The position numbers were made by a program, and so were the translations under genes. The notes under the pieces are model-generated. The model was not told the DNA's origin and made no database searches. It saw only the letters and a list, made by a program, of their open reading frames with translations. From Triops longicaudatus (Eukaryota; Arthropoda; Branchiopoda; Notostraca; Triopsidae): a DNA stretch of 64,000 nucleotides. The stretch's first letter is position 1; every line of letters starts with the position of its first letter. The stretch is taken from contig JAGQDJ010000136.1 of assembly GCA_022885665.1 (NCBI GenBank), positions 172,268 through 236,267 on the forward strand. The letters are read 5' to 3'. This document shows positions 1 through 9,456 of the stretch, one piece after another.

Positions 1-1755
1 ATCTCGTTTTCTTTTTCGCCCCGTCTCCTGTTTTTCCTCTCTCTCACGTTTAGTAGCCACCATCGTTAAAACCAAGTTTATGACGGTCATTAAAGGGCAG
101 CCAAGGGGCGGAGTCTGTCCAGCCTCCGTTGGGCTTCTCCATTTGTGCATCTTGATTCATTTTGACGCACTTTTCATCGCGAGCGCCCTTTTTAGCACCA
201 CATCAAATCAACACTGTCTCTGCATCCTCTCACTTTCTCACGAGCGCTCCGCGTCATGCCATACTGCAAATTCTTCGCGCGGCAAACATTGCTGCCGACA
301 ACTTGGCCAGGGCTTATTAGCGACAAATGAACGAAAACCTTGAGGAAAGAGACTAGAAAAACTTGTAAATTAGCCCTACTCACTCGTAAGCCAAAAAAAA
401 AAAGAAAAAAAATGCCGGATGGTACCATGCTGAGCTACCTGCCACTTCCAAACTGGTGGCCGTTCCTTCCCATTCCCCTCCTACCCACCTTGCCCACCCC
501 GCCCCCTATCAGCTTTCTTGCTTTATGGGTTAACTCGAACGCCGGCTTCTCAAAACGTAAGCTGCATTTAAACGCACATTTTTTCCCCATTCTTGCGTAC
601 TAGCGTTGGCCGATCGTTATCAGTTTCCATTACAGGTGCGTGTGGGTTCCCAAACTGACTACTGGAAGATACGTTTCGGATGAGGCATTTTTTTTTCGTT
701 TGTGCTTTCTGTATGGCTTTCCAATGTAGCCTTCATGCCAGCGCACGGATTAGAAAAGAGAAAAATAAGAGACGAGGAAAAGGGGGGTTAAAGGCCAGAA
801 AGTGTCCGTTTACTATTAATGATTTCCTTGGTATTTTTTGAGCAATGTGTTTAGACTCTTAAATCGAGGCCACGGAGATGATAGAAAAGATGGTTCGCCG
901 CGAAGGGAATTGTTTTAACGCATCACATTTTCAGGAATTATTAGACAACCTTGTCTAAACAAACGGTTGCCTTTCTCTTTCATTTGCATGGTGTGGGAGA
1001 CATTTGTAGACGGTTAAAAACGGATCCAAAGCGCCAAAGAAGTCATTTCTGTCGTAAGAAGTAAACCAGCCTTAAGAACATTAGTTATGATCTTTTTTTC
1101 ATTGGAACACTCTAAAAAATCGTAATTTTCCGTGAAATTTCCCCCAGCAGAATGCGAGCTAAACTCTCATGGCTTCGTTGGAAGAACCGTCAAAGCGTTT
1201 CCACGGATTGAAACAATTTCATTGAAATTATTTTCTTAATATTTACGCAGTAATAGTGAGAGAAAACGTAAAACACTGAAAGTGAAAATATACTTTCCAC
1301 CTTCTATCAAACGTTGCAAAAAAACTGTCAAATTCGAATTCATCGCTGCAAATTTATGAATGCCCGTTTTCTAACGTTTTAAAAACACCAGTACATAATC
1401 ATTACAATGCATAACTTTACTGTCGAGAAGTTTTAGGAAAATATCAAACACTTTTTGACTAGCAGACGGCGAAAAATTCACATGAAATTCGCCCTATAAG
1501 GCATACTGGCACACATTTACCTTATTTCGCTTCTAATAAACTCCCAAACTTGGTGACACAAGCTAAGGTCTATGGTACCTGTAACACAACGTATCAACTT
1601 TTGAGCCTTTGTGTCATCTACATTAGAAAAAATCCATCCCTCGACAATAAACAAGCATTGACCATCAAAACGTCTTAAAATAAATGTTAAATATTTCTGA
1701 CAGAAGATATATTATAAATATTGTATTATAAATATCTTTCTTATTTCAAATTCAG
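1..1755. other. SoxF intron or upstream DNA
   Basis: No coding exon is supported here. The SoxF exon at 1756 enters in the middle of the HMG box, so a first exon with the start codon and the N-terminal half of the box must exist. I looked for the conserved start of a Sox HMG box (the NAFMVW region) on the + strand and did not find it. This stretch is therefore best read as the 3' part of a first intron longer than 1.7 kb. The acceptor at 1754-1755 is preceded by an AT-rich tract. Confidence 0.6.
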
Positions 1756-3778
1756 GCAAGAAATGGAAATCGCTTGCTCCCCAAGAGCGTCGTCCCTACG
1801 TGGAAGAAGCCGAACGTCTGCGCATCATTCACCTCCAGGAACACCCCAATTACAAGTACCGGCCACGCCGTCGCAAACAGTCCAAGCGCATCACCAATGG
1901 GAGCAAAGCTACAAAACCACTCTTTCCCACCTCTGACACTAAAGAACACGCATCTTTAATTCCTACTACTACCGTCGCATCAAAAGACATCCAATCCCCG
2001 GATTTAAGCCCGTCTTACCCCCATCCGCCCAATTACCCTTCTCCCCATTTCAATTACTCTCCCAGCGCTTCCAATACCAACAACGCATGTTCCCGAAGTG
2101 TTGCCACAAGTTCAGCTGACAGCGTGCAATGCAATTACGCCACCGGTATCCAAACGCCGGAATCGTCACCGAACGCGAGCCCCGAACCTGGCTCAGCGCG
2201 TAAGTCCCAGAAGATGTCATTATTCACCAATTCTGGCGAGTACGGGCTCCTGGCGCCGGTGGTGACTTCCAAGGACCCTTTCAACGCCTTACCGACCCCT
2301 GAAATGTCACCGTTGGAGCACGAAGAGTTTTTGAACCCTGACGACCGCCGTCAGTCGCTGCCCAGTGGCTTCTCGACCGGAAACGGTGCTGTTCTGCACT
2401 TGATGCACAAGTTTTCCTCAGCCTCCGTCTTCCTCCAAAACATTTCTCACCCTTACCGTTCACCCATGGGTCTGAGTTCACCCCCGTTACCCTCCCAAAC
2501 CTTGCCAAGTGCCCAACAGTCCAACACCTTCGTTAATTATGATTACCCGGACTTGAATCGCTCGGAATCGTACATGATCCATGCCGGAAACCGGGGCTCC
2601 AACTACCATCAATATCAGCATGAATATTCAGCGTGTGCCTACAACCGGCCGTCGTACTATGAACGTAAGTTGACCTTTTCCCTTTTTTCTTGACGGTGAA
2701 GCGAGGTTTCAAATATCTTTCAACAAAGCTATACCTTTGGCACACAAAATGAGCTTTCAGAGATCTAGCCTTATTCTTTATACAATAGAGGAAACTCGGG
2801 TCAATTGTAACGCGAGCCAGTGGTAACAAAAAGCATACATTTGGACGGAAGGTTCTTTGAGCTTGAGTGCTTGACAAGCTTTTAGACTAATAGAAATTGG
2901 TAACCAAATGACGCAAGTTAGCAGTGAAAGAGTCTTGTAAAAGGGGCAAAAATTGGTTGAGAAGTAATATATAGCTGATGTCACTGCGTTTGTAAGAAAA
3001 ATACACGTTGTACCACTAATTCTCAATAAAAACGACCCAAGCAAACCTAACCACACGCCACCTGTAATTTAAAAGTTGCGGGTCAAAAGCGTTCGAAGCT
3101 TACTGTGGGACGCGTTCGCGCAACTGCCGTGGCGTTAGGCATACGGGACTTTGTTTGGGTCGTCTTTATTCAGAAGTGCTGTACACGTATTTTCCTGCTA
3201 CGAGTGAAACCTAAAAAAGTACGCAATATTACAATCTACCCGAGTCCCCTCTACCTGTTGCTTTGCTGAGAAGAAAATTTAGTAAGCTAGTGGTTATACA
3301 TGTATGACTTGACATGCTGTAACACGAGAAAATGTAAATGGTTTAACCTTTCATTGTTACCCTTGCAGAACGCGCTGAGGAACCGTTGACGCAAGAAGAG
3401 CTGCTGGACGTGGACCGATCCGAGTTTGACAAATATCTTAGTGGGTTTTTGCCCCCCAACCTCATTTCCGGTACGTGTGGCAGCTCTGATTATGGAAAAG
3501 GGGAGAGCCAACCGGGACTCAATGTTTCGGCGCCCCTTACTGAGGAAAACTCGCAGCCTGGCCACTTGAAAAGTGAACCACCCAAAGTTCCTTCGCAGCA
3601 AGTGAATTCGAACGTGGGGCGATTTCAGCCCTCTCATGAATACAGCTACCGTCATTCGATGACTTCGGCGGCTCCTGAAGCGTCTTACGCATATCGTTAT
3701 CCTTCAACCCCGTCGGAGCAAAATTCTAGTCTGATTTCTGCTTTAGCTGATGTGAGATCTGTGTATTATGACAGCTAG
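1756..3778 (+). CDS. SoxF-class HMG-box transcription factor (3' part)
   Basis: Two coding exons, 1756-2664 and 3369-3778, join in phase (codon C|AA) through gtaagt at 2665 and ttgcag at 3363-3368. The first enters in phase within the HMG box. The motif KKWKSLAPQERRPYVEEAE is followed by HPNYKYRPRRRK, which is the C-terminal half of a Sox box; the EEAERLR..H..EHPNYKYRPRRR pattern is closest to group F (Sox7/17/18, fly Sox15). After a long Ser/Pro-rich region, the second exon carries DVDRSEFDKYL, the acidic motif that SoxF proteins use in the transactivation region and that is implicated in beta-catenin contact. About 438 residues are visible, ending at TAG 3776-3778. The family binds bent AACAAT-type DNA sites in the nucleus and controls differentiation. 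The start codon and N-terminal HMG half lie outside the window. SoxF assignment is strong; the exact orthologue is inference. Confidence 0.9.
2783..3257. mobile_element. MITE-like inverted-repeat element in SoxF intron
   Basis: The last SoxF intron contains an inverted repeat of roughly 30 bp, imperfect, with ends about 475 bp apart. The left end reads CAATAGAGGAAACTCGGGT and the complement of the right end reads CAGGTAGAGGGGACTCGGGT; the match continues into ATTGTAA on both sides. The ends resemble the CAGT..AAC/TTCG termini of pogo/Tigger-like Tc1-mariner MITEs. I see no transposase and no clear target duplication on the right. A lone copy of the terminal motif ctcgggtcaattgtaa lies at about 31026-31041. 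Confidence 0.5.
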
Positions 3779-4217
3779 TTCGTTTTACCTAGCTGTTTCT
3801 TTATGCTACGGAAAAAAGTTACTGTAGGTTTCACTTGGATAGAGGAAAAGAAAAGCGCAGTTGTTGATGAAAAACAGAGCCAAACTGCGAGTCTTAATCT
3901 GTATGTGTAGTTTGCCCCTCCCCCATGTTACATAGCCAGTTAACAGTTAGTAACTGTATCAAAGTTGTTTGTGAATGTCTATTGGGCGTGTACGAAATTT
4001 TAATCGTGAGGTTTACAGCTATAAGAAACTGAATGACCTGTAATTACGTACTGTTATGAAATTTCCACCTATTTAACCCCAGAGAATACACTTTGACACC
4101 AAACAAATTTTGAATTTGAAGCACATGACGAAAACTCGCTGTGGACGCGCGTCAGACTTCGTATTAAAACGCACCATAGATGAAAAGGAAACTTTTCTCG
4201 TTTCCTTACCGTACGAA

Positions 4218-4223
4218 AATAAA
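4218..4223 (+). terminator. Candidate SoxF polyadenylation signal
   Basis: This is the first AATAAA downstream of the SoxF stop codon, about 440 bp into the 3' region. The assignment rests on position and motif only. Confidence 0.4.
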
Positions 4224-4330
4224 TTTCTTACTTATTTTCTAAGTATTTAATCATCCCGGAGTAAGTTTATGGCAAAGAGCTTTATATTCTTCAAAGGTTT
4301 GAAAGCTTCACGAATGTTGTGCGTTTCACT

Positions 4331-4504
4331 CGTTTAACAAGCCGAATCGTACTTCAAAAGCATTTTACAAGCTGACCTGTACTTACAAACGTTCTTTATT
4401 AAACACGTCGTGTAGAACATTTTTAACGTCAACTCGTATTTTTGAGCATTTTTTACGTCAACTGGTATTCTTACGCATTTTTGACGTCAGCTCGTATTTC
4501 CACG
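4331..4504. repeat. 29-bp minisatellite, about six units
   Basis: Six diverged units of 28-30 bp lie head to tail. The last three (4418-4446, 4447-4475, 4476-4504) have exactly the same 29-bp spacing and share cattttt.acgtcaactcgtatt, with the CRE-like core ACGTCA or GACGTCA in each. The earlier units (4331, 4361, 4390) are more diverged (cattttacaagctgacctgtactt). Confidence 0.7.
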
Positions 4505-4732
4505 GTGTTCGTTTTACTTCGTCATTCTGGATACTTCTGACGTAATTCTACATTAGTTTACCAATGTTACTTTGTTCTGCTTGTCGAACTTTGATGCTTT
4601 AAATGTAATTATAGATAGATCGCTTGATTCTTGCCTGAAAAGAACTGAAAAGTATGCCAGAAAAGGAAGACGATGACACTAACGCAGTTTGCTCAAGCGT
4701 TGGACCATCTAGCGTCAGTAGAATAAGATAGG

Positions 4733-4850
4733 CCTAATGTCGTCTACTTGCCTAATGTCGTCAATCGTCAGATCTCGGGACAGAAGCTGTCGTCTCCGGT
4801 GAAACTTTTTTTTATGCTCTGGATGTCACAAAAGTACAATATTCAAGAAA
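4733..4850. repeat. Dispersed repeat, copy 1
   Basis: This segment is clearly similar to 60571-60680. Both contain aatgYcgtctacttgcctaat, tcaatcg.ca.atctcggga.agaagc, tctccggtgaaactttttt and a shared end attcaagaaa. The copy starts with a duplicated cctaatgtcgtc (4733 and 4751). No open frame or terminal repeat explains it. It is probably the remnant of a transposable element. Confidence 0.7.
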
Positions 4851-5457
4851 CACGGTCTTTTATTTCATTTTATTTACAAGCTATGTGCAGTCAAAGTTTA
4901 GGGACGTGCGCCTTAGATCCAGCGGGTTGGTTTTGAAAAGCTTTTAATTTACAAGCTAACTTAGTTCACCTATATCTTCAGCAGTTTTCTTTCTTATTTT
5001 TCTAAGCGATTGTAATCTGAAATCGACATATAGTCGATTTTTGTTTATTATCTTAGTAAATTTCAGGTCAGGTTCCTAGAAAAACAACTTGTAGTGTACA
5101 AACTAATGTTTCCCATCGGAATCTTCAACTTACTACATCGAAACACATTTGAGCCATTACCATGGGCTAGATTTCACGCAAGTACGTACAGAGGAAATTC
5201 TCTGCAAAAGTCATTGAAAAAAGCAAGTAAATTCTCGGCTTTAGATTATGGCCTCCAAGCCTCTTTTTAATTAAGAGAGTACGGCTCATCAAGTTCGGTG
5301 TGTGTGGCGTGTCTAAAACAAAATGTTACAAAAACTATAAATTTTCCTAGCACAGACTCATCTAGGTGTTGATAATGAAGCAATTCACACTCAAAGCATG
5401 TGAATAAGGAATCAACACTCTTTATTAAGCCAAGAACAACCAAATGTTTATTTCAAG

Positions 5458-5711
5458 TAGGGTTACCATCCGTCCTTAAATGATAAGGACAGTACTTAAA
5501 TTTGGTATGCCCGTCCTTAAGGGTGTTTGTCCTTAAATATGTCCTTAAATGGGAGTTGCTGCTAAATTAGTAGATATTTTGTCAGAATAAAAGGACTAAA
5601 ACATCAATAATACATGCCGGCCGCATGCAGTTTCAAGCTCTGTTAAAAATGGCTAGCCGTTCGGCATAGCGGGCCGTGGACAACGGCTATAGCCGTCGAA
5701 GTCAAACACAC
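5458..5711 (+). mobile_element. hAT-type MITE, left part (truncated copy)
   Basis: The segment starts with TAGGGTTACCA and is colinear with the left half of the complete element at 32800-33307. It shares the ccttaaatgataaggacagt tract, the catgccggccgcatgcagtt tract and the 14-bp palindrome ACGGCTATAGCCGT (5683-5696). Similarity ends near 5711 and I cannot find a matching right terminus, so this copy is truncated or its right half was replaced. It carries no transposase. Confidence 0.7.
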
Positions 5712-6110
5712 GCTGCTGAAGGGGAATACAACTGTCATTTCCTATTGGCTCATGGTAAGAGGCTAGTGACTACACACGTATACGCCGTATACTATACGCA
5801 CACGTGTGTAATCATTTGTGTGTTGCTAGCTGCTCTGAGACATTGCGAAATGCGAAATGCATGCGAAATTGTTGTCTGACACGAACTTACTCAAAAAAAT
5901 TTTGTCTAAAAGCAAATATTTGCTGTAGTTACCTTACATGTCTGCGTCAAATACTGCGTCAAATAATGGAGCACTAGCACCCCAGGTGGCGATTCCTATA
6001 AGCATCGACGAAAAGACAAACGTTTTCGTCAGTATTAAGATAGCCACCAGGGCTCTTAAAAAGTGTTGCCTTTACGATGGGGAATATGTTCGTTGCTTGA
6101 GGGCCTGACC

Positions 6111-6116
6111 ATCGAT
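6111..6116. promoter_or_regulatory. ATCGAT motif upstream of PRPF19
   Basis: An ATCGAT core sits 65 bp upstream of the PRPF19 start codon. It resembles the core of the arthropod DRE (TATCGATA), which is common in housekeeping promoters. The same core appears twice upstream of the FUS-like gene. The function is inferred from position and motif only. Confidence 0.3.
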
Positions 6117-6180
6117 CACAACGACACCTGGCGGTCGGCTTAAACAGTAAACTGTTAACGCTCCTCATGCGACTACAATC

Positions 6181-8635
6181 ATGGCGTTGTGTTGTGCACG
6201 TAAGTAACGGGCTTTAATCGTTAAATTTAACCCCAAACATAGCTGGAGTATTCAGTTTTAGATTCAGTCCTCATTCCTCCTGAAGTGATGTGCCATATTT
6301 CGATTAATCCTTGTGCTTTTAGTTTCGAACGAAGTCCCGGAGCACCCGGTTGTATCGCCTGCCTCTGGCGCAGTATTTGAAAGACGCCTCATCGAGAAAT
6401 ACATTGCAGACAATGGTGTAGATCCTATCAACGGTAAAGAACTCACTGTTGACCAACTGGTTGAAATTAAAGGTAATTAATACCCTTATTGTCAATAATA
6501 TCGGTACTAAAATCATCTTTTTTGATAGCACCCGCCATTGTGAAGCCCAAGGTCCCTTCAGCCACTTCAATTCCAGCGATTTTAAAATCTCTACAAGATG
6601 AATGGGATGCTGTTATGCTCCAGAGCTTCACTACTCGACAACAATTGCAAATCGCCAGACAAGAGCTGAGGTAACACCTCTTGCAGATCTTATCTTGATT
6701 CCATTTTTTTATTTTATTTTACTATTAATATTATGTTCTCTCTTAGCCATGCGTTGTATCAGCACGATGCAGCGTGCCGTGTGATCGCCCGTCTTCACAA
6801 GGAAGTCACAGCCGCGCGGGAGGCTTTAGCCACCTTAAAACCCCAAGCCAACGTGGCTGTGGTGAATCCCTTGCCACCGCAAGCTGCCACCACCGCTGAA
6901 GTGGGCGGTGTGGCTGCTCAACCCATGGAAGCGGCTGGTATGTCGCCAGAAATCATTGCCAAGTTGCAAGACAAAGCCACGGTACTCACGCAAGAGCGCA
7001 AGAGGCGTGGCAAATCCGTGCCGGAGAACTTGGCTTCGCAAGAGAACATTAAAGCCTTCAAAACCCTCGCCTCCCATCCAGTAATTATATATTCCTTCTT
7101 CCGACTTATACACATGTTTAAAGCAGTGCTTCCTATTGGTGATTTATTTTACTTGGGAAAAATTTGTTCTGTTTTGGTATAAGTAACCTATTCCAAGAAA
7201 GAATGAAATATTCTGAAGGTTCATTCTTTGGTAGATCTTAATCCCGAAGAACTCAAGTTCAAAAGAAAAGACAAAAATATTTATAATCTGCTCTGATAAA
7301 CAACGCGTTGTGGCGTAATAACGAAGTTTTTACTTTCTTTCAGGGTTTACATAGTGCTAGTGTGCCAGGTATTCTGGCAATGGACGTCCAGAGCTCGGAT
7401 ACGAGCAAAATCGTGACGGGCGGCAATGATCGTCAAGCGTCGGTGTTTAATAAGGACACGGAGCAAGTCATTGCTGTCCTAAAAGGCCATTCCAAGAAGA
7501 TTACCAAAGTGATTTACCATCCGAGTGAAGACTTGGTTTTAACGGCGTCCCCCGATGCCACTGTGCGAACTTGGAACGTGCCTTCCTCTCAATGTGTGCA
7601 GGTAAAGTCTGACACGGCCTTAAACCTTAGAAACATACCTAAGATGTATTTAATTTATCGTGAAACAGTTGATGCGCGCCCATGACGGTCCCGTGACAGG
7701 ATTGTCTCTTCATGCGACCGGCGATTACGTACTGTCCACTTCCACGGATACGCACTGGACTTTTGCGGACATCAGGGCCGGACGAGTCCTCGCTAAAGTA
7801 AATTTGACGTTAATCAAACTTTTTACAGTAGAACTCCGATTGAAAGTCATCGTTAACGAAGAAAATTTTTGCCGGATGGGTGGCACATTCGGGAGTTTAC
7901 ATGATTGGAAGTGACTAAATCGGAGTTTTCCTGCACTATTAAATCAAAGTTTTTTAAATTTGACTTTAAATTGGATGTAAAAGTGGACAGTTTGATCTTA
8001 ACGACGATATTTGTTTTATATAGGTGGCTGATCCCAACGGTGTGTCACTTACGACGGCCCAGTTTCACCCCGATGGTCTCATTTTCGGTACCGGCACCGC
8101 AGATTCCCAGATTAAGATTTGGGATTTGAAAGAACAAACCAACGTGGCCAATTTTCCTGGTAAAACCATATCCCACTTGCTCGATTGATGTACACAAGTA
8201 GCTAATTTGGTTATTGTAAAGGTCACACTGGTTCCGTATCGGCCATTGCCTTCTCGGAAAACGGTTATTACTTGGCTACCGCTGCGGAAGATTCTTGTGT
8301 GAAATTATGGGACTTGCGTAAATTGAAGAATTTCAAAACCTTGCAGTTGGACGAAGGTTACGAAGTGAAAGATCTTTCTTTCGACCAGAGTGGCTCGTAT
8401 TTGGCCGTTGCAGGCACAGATGTCAAGTAATGAACTATAATTTTTCGTATGTACTTAATCTTTAACTTGTTTTTTCTACGTATTCCAATTTAGGGTGTTC
8501 TTGTGTAAGCAATGGCAAGAACTGAAAGTTTTTAATGACCATACAGCTTTGGCTACTGGCGTCCGTTTTGGCAGCGATGCGCAATTCCTGTATTCTGTTA
8601 GCATGGATCGTACGTTGAAGGTTTACGGACTCTAG
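6181..8635 (+). CDS. PRPF19: Pre-mRNA-processing factor 19 (Prp19 U-box E3 ligase)
   Basis: Nine exons join in frame: 6181-6199, 6323-6472, 6529-6670, 6747-7080, 7344-7601, 7669-7797, 8024-8159, 8222-8426 and 8494-8635. They give 504 aa, the same length as human PRPF19. The N-terminus (MALCCALSNEVPEHPVVSP) begins the U-box, which recruits E2 enzymes. Residues about 60-135 form the coiled coil used for tetramer assembly, including SHALYQHDAACRVIARL. From about residue 216 a seven-bladed WD40 propeller follows, with blade ends such as VRTWNV, IKIWDL and VKLWDL. Prp19 is the core of the NineTeen complex that activates the spliceosome through non-proteolytic ubiquitination, and it also acts in DNA repair. 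All introns are GT-AG. Intron 6 contains a small inverted-repeat element. No key residue appears lost. Confidence 0.97.
7827..7933. mobile_element. Small pogo/Tigger-like MITE in PRPF19 intron 6
   Basis: A segment of about 107 bp begins CAGTAGAACTCCGATT, and the complement of its other end reads CAGGAAAACTCCGATT. These imperfect inverted ends, and the TA just before the left one, fit nonautonomous Tc1-mariner/pogo elements. It lies wholly within the intron between 7797 and 8024. Confidence 0.55.
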
Positions 8636-8733
8636 TAGTCACGAAAAAGAACGTATTCTTAAAAGAGAGCTACATTCTCTCTTTCTTAATAATCTTCCAC
8701 TTGTTTCCTTGCCTCCCTTTTTGTTTAACGAAG

Positions 8734-8739
8734 AATAAA
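8734..8739 (+). terminator. PRPF19 polyadenylation signal
   Basis: An AATAAA lies about 100 bp after the PRPF19 stop codon, at the expected distance for a short 3' UTR. Confidence 0.65.
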
Positions 8740-9262
8740 TACAACATTTGGAGTCCAGTATCGTTTCTTATCTTTTAATGACGTGTCAGCATTAATTAAG
8801 CCTTAAAAATATTACGTGTGAATGGGTATTGGGTGAAATGTTGGGTACACCTTGCTATAACGAACTATTTTGCAATGAGTCGAGCCTTAAGTACGTAAAA
8901 TGTATAGGAAAAACCAGTAAAATAACCAAAATCTTCATGTAGTGCAGGTGATAACGAACTTTGGCAGACCAAGTTGTTGTTTTTTTCTATCAGCATGGAG
9001 CTCGTTATAATGAAATTCTAGTGTATACAACAGCATTTTCATAAGTTTATTGAGAAATCTCGTTTCTTCTTCGTGTTCGGGAACTATGCACTTTAATCCA
9101 TTCTCATGCCAAATTCTGTCCTGCTCAGTTTCTGTCTTCTTGTGACGGAAAGAAGTTGGCAGGTGAACGGAAAGAGAAGCATCCTATCAAAGGTTACCAT
9201 TTGGAAACGCGTGTTTAGTAACGGTCGCCAAGATTGTCGATTTCGATTCGTTTTCGCCCAAT

Positions 9263-9312
9263 ATCGATTTTCTTATTTCAATAGGCGTCCCTGCAGAGGC
9301 GCTAGCATCGAT
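9263..9312. promoter_or_regulatory. Paired ATCGAT (DRE-like) motifs before the FUS-like gene
   Basis: ATCGAT occurs at 9263-9268 (in atatcgattt) and 9307-9312 (in gcatcgatacc), 145-195 bp before the start codon. A gccgccatattgacg element lies between them and the ATG. Paired DRE-type sites fit a constitutive promoter. This is inferred from the motifs only. Confidence 0.35.
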
Positions 9313-9456
9313 ACCACACCTTTCTTCTCTGTTTGCCTTGCTTTTTCTCTGCATTCTGCCGCCATATTGACGTGAGAAAGGTTGAGAGAGTGAACTGTGC
9401 TACTAAGAGAAATAACTTTCTGCCGTTAAAAACTTAAATCAGTTTAACAAATAACG

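Larger units (their letters stand above)
3779..6180. other. SoxF-PRPF19 intergenic DNA
   Basis: There is no supported coding gene. The stretch holds the SoxF 3' region, a 29-bp-period tandem repeat (4331-4504), one copy of a dispersed repeat (4733-4850), one left-end copy of a hAT-type MITE (5458-5711) and the PRPF19 promoter side. Small open frames here are uncoupled from splice signals or start inside the repeats. Confidence 0.6.
8636..9456. other. PRPF19-FUS intergenic region and FUS promoter side
   Basis: The region holds the PRPF19 3' UTR, a decayed inverted-repeat segment (about 8847-9026, with ataacgaact near the left and in the middle and agctcgttataat on the right) and the presumed promoter and 5' UTR of the FUS-like gene. 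No coding sequence is supported. Confidence 0.5.

Noticed and set aside
1..1755. Search for the first SoxF exon in the window
   Set aside because: No NAFMVW-type HMG start found on the + strand; the exon must lie upstream.
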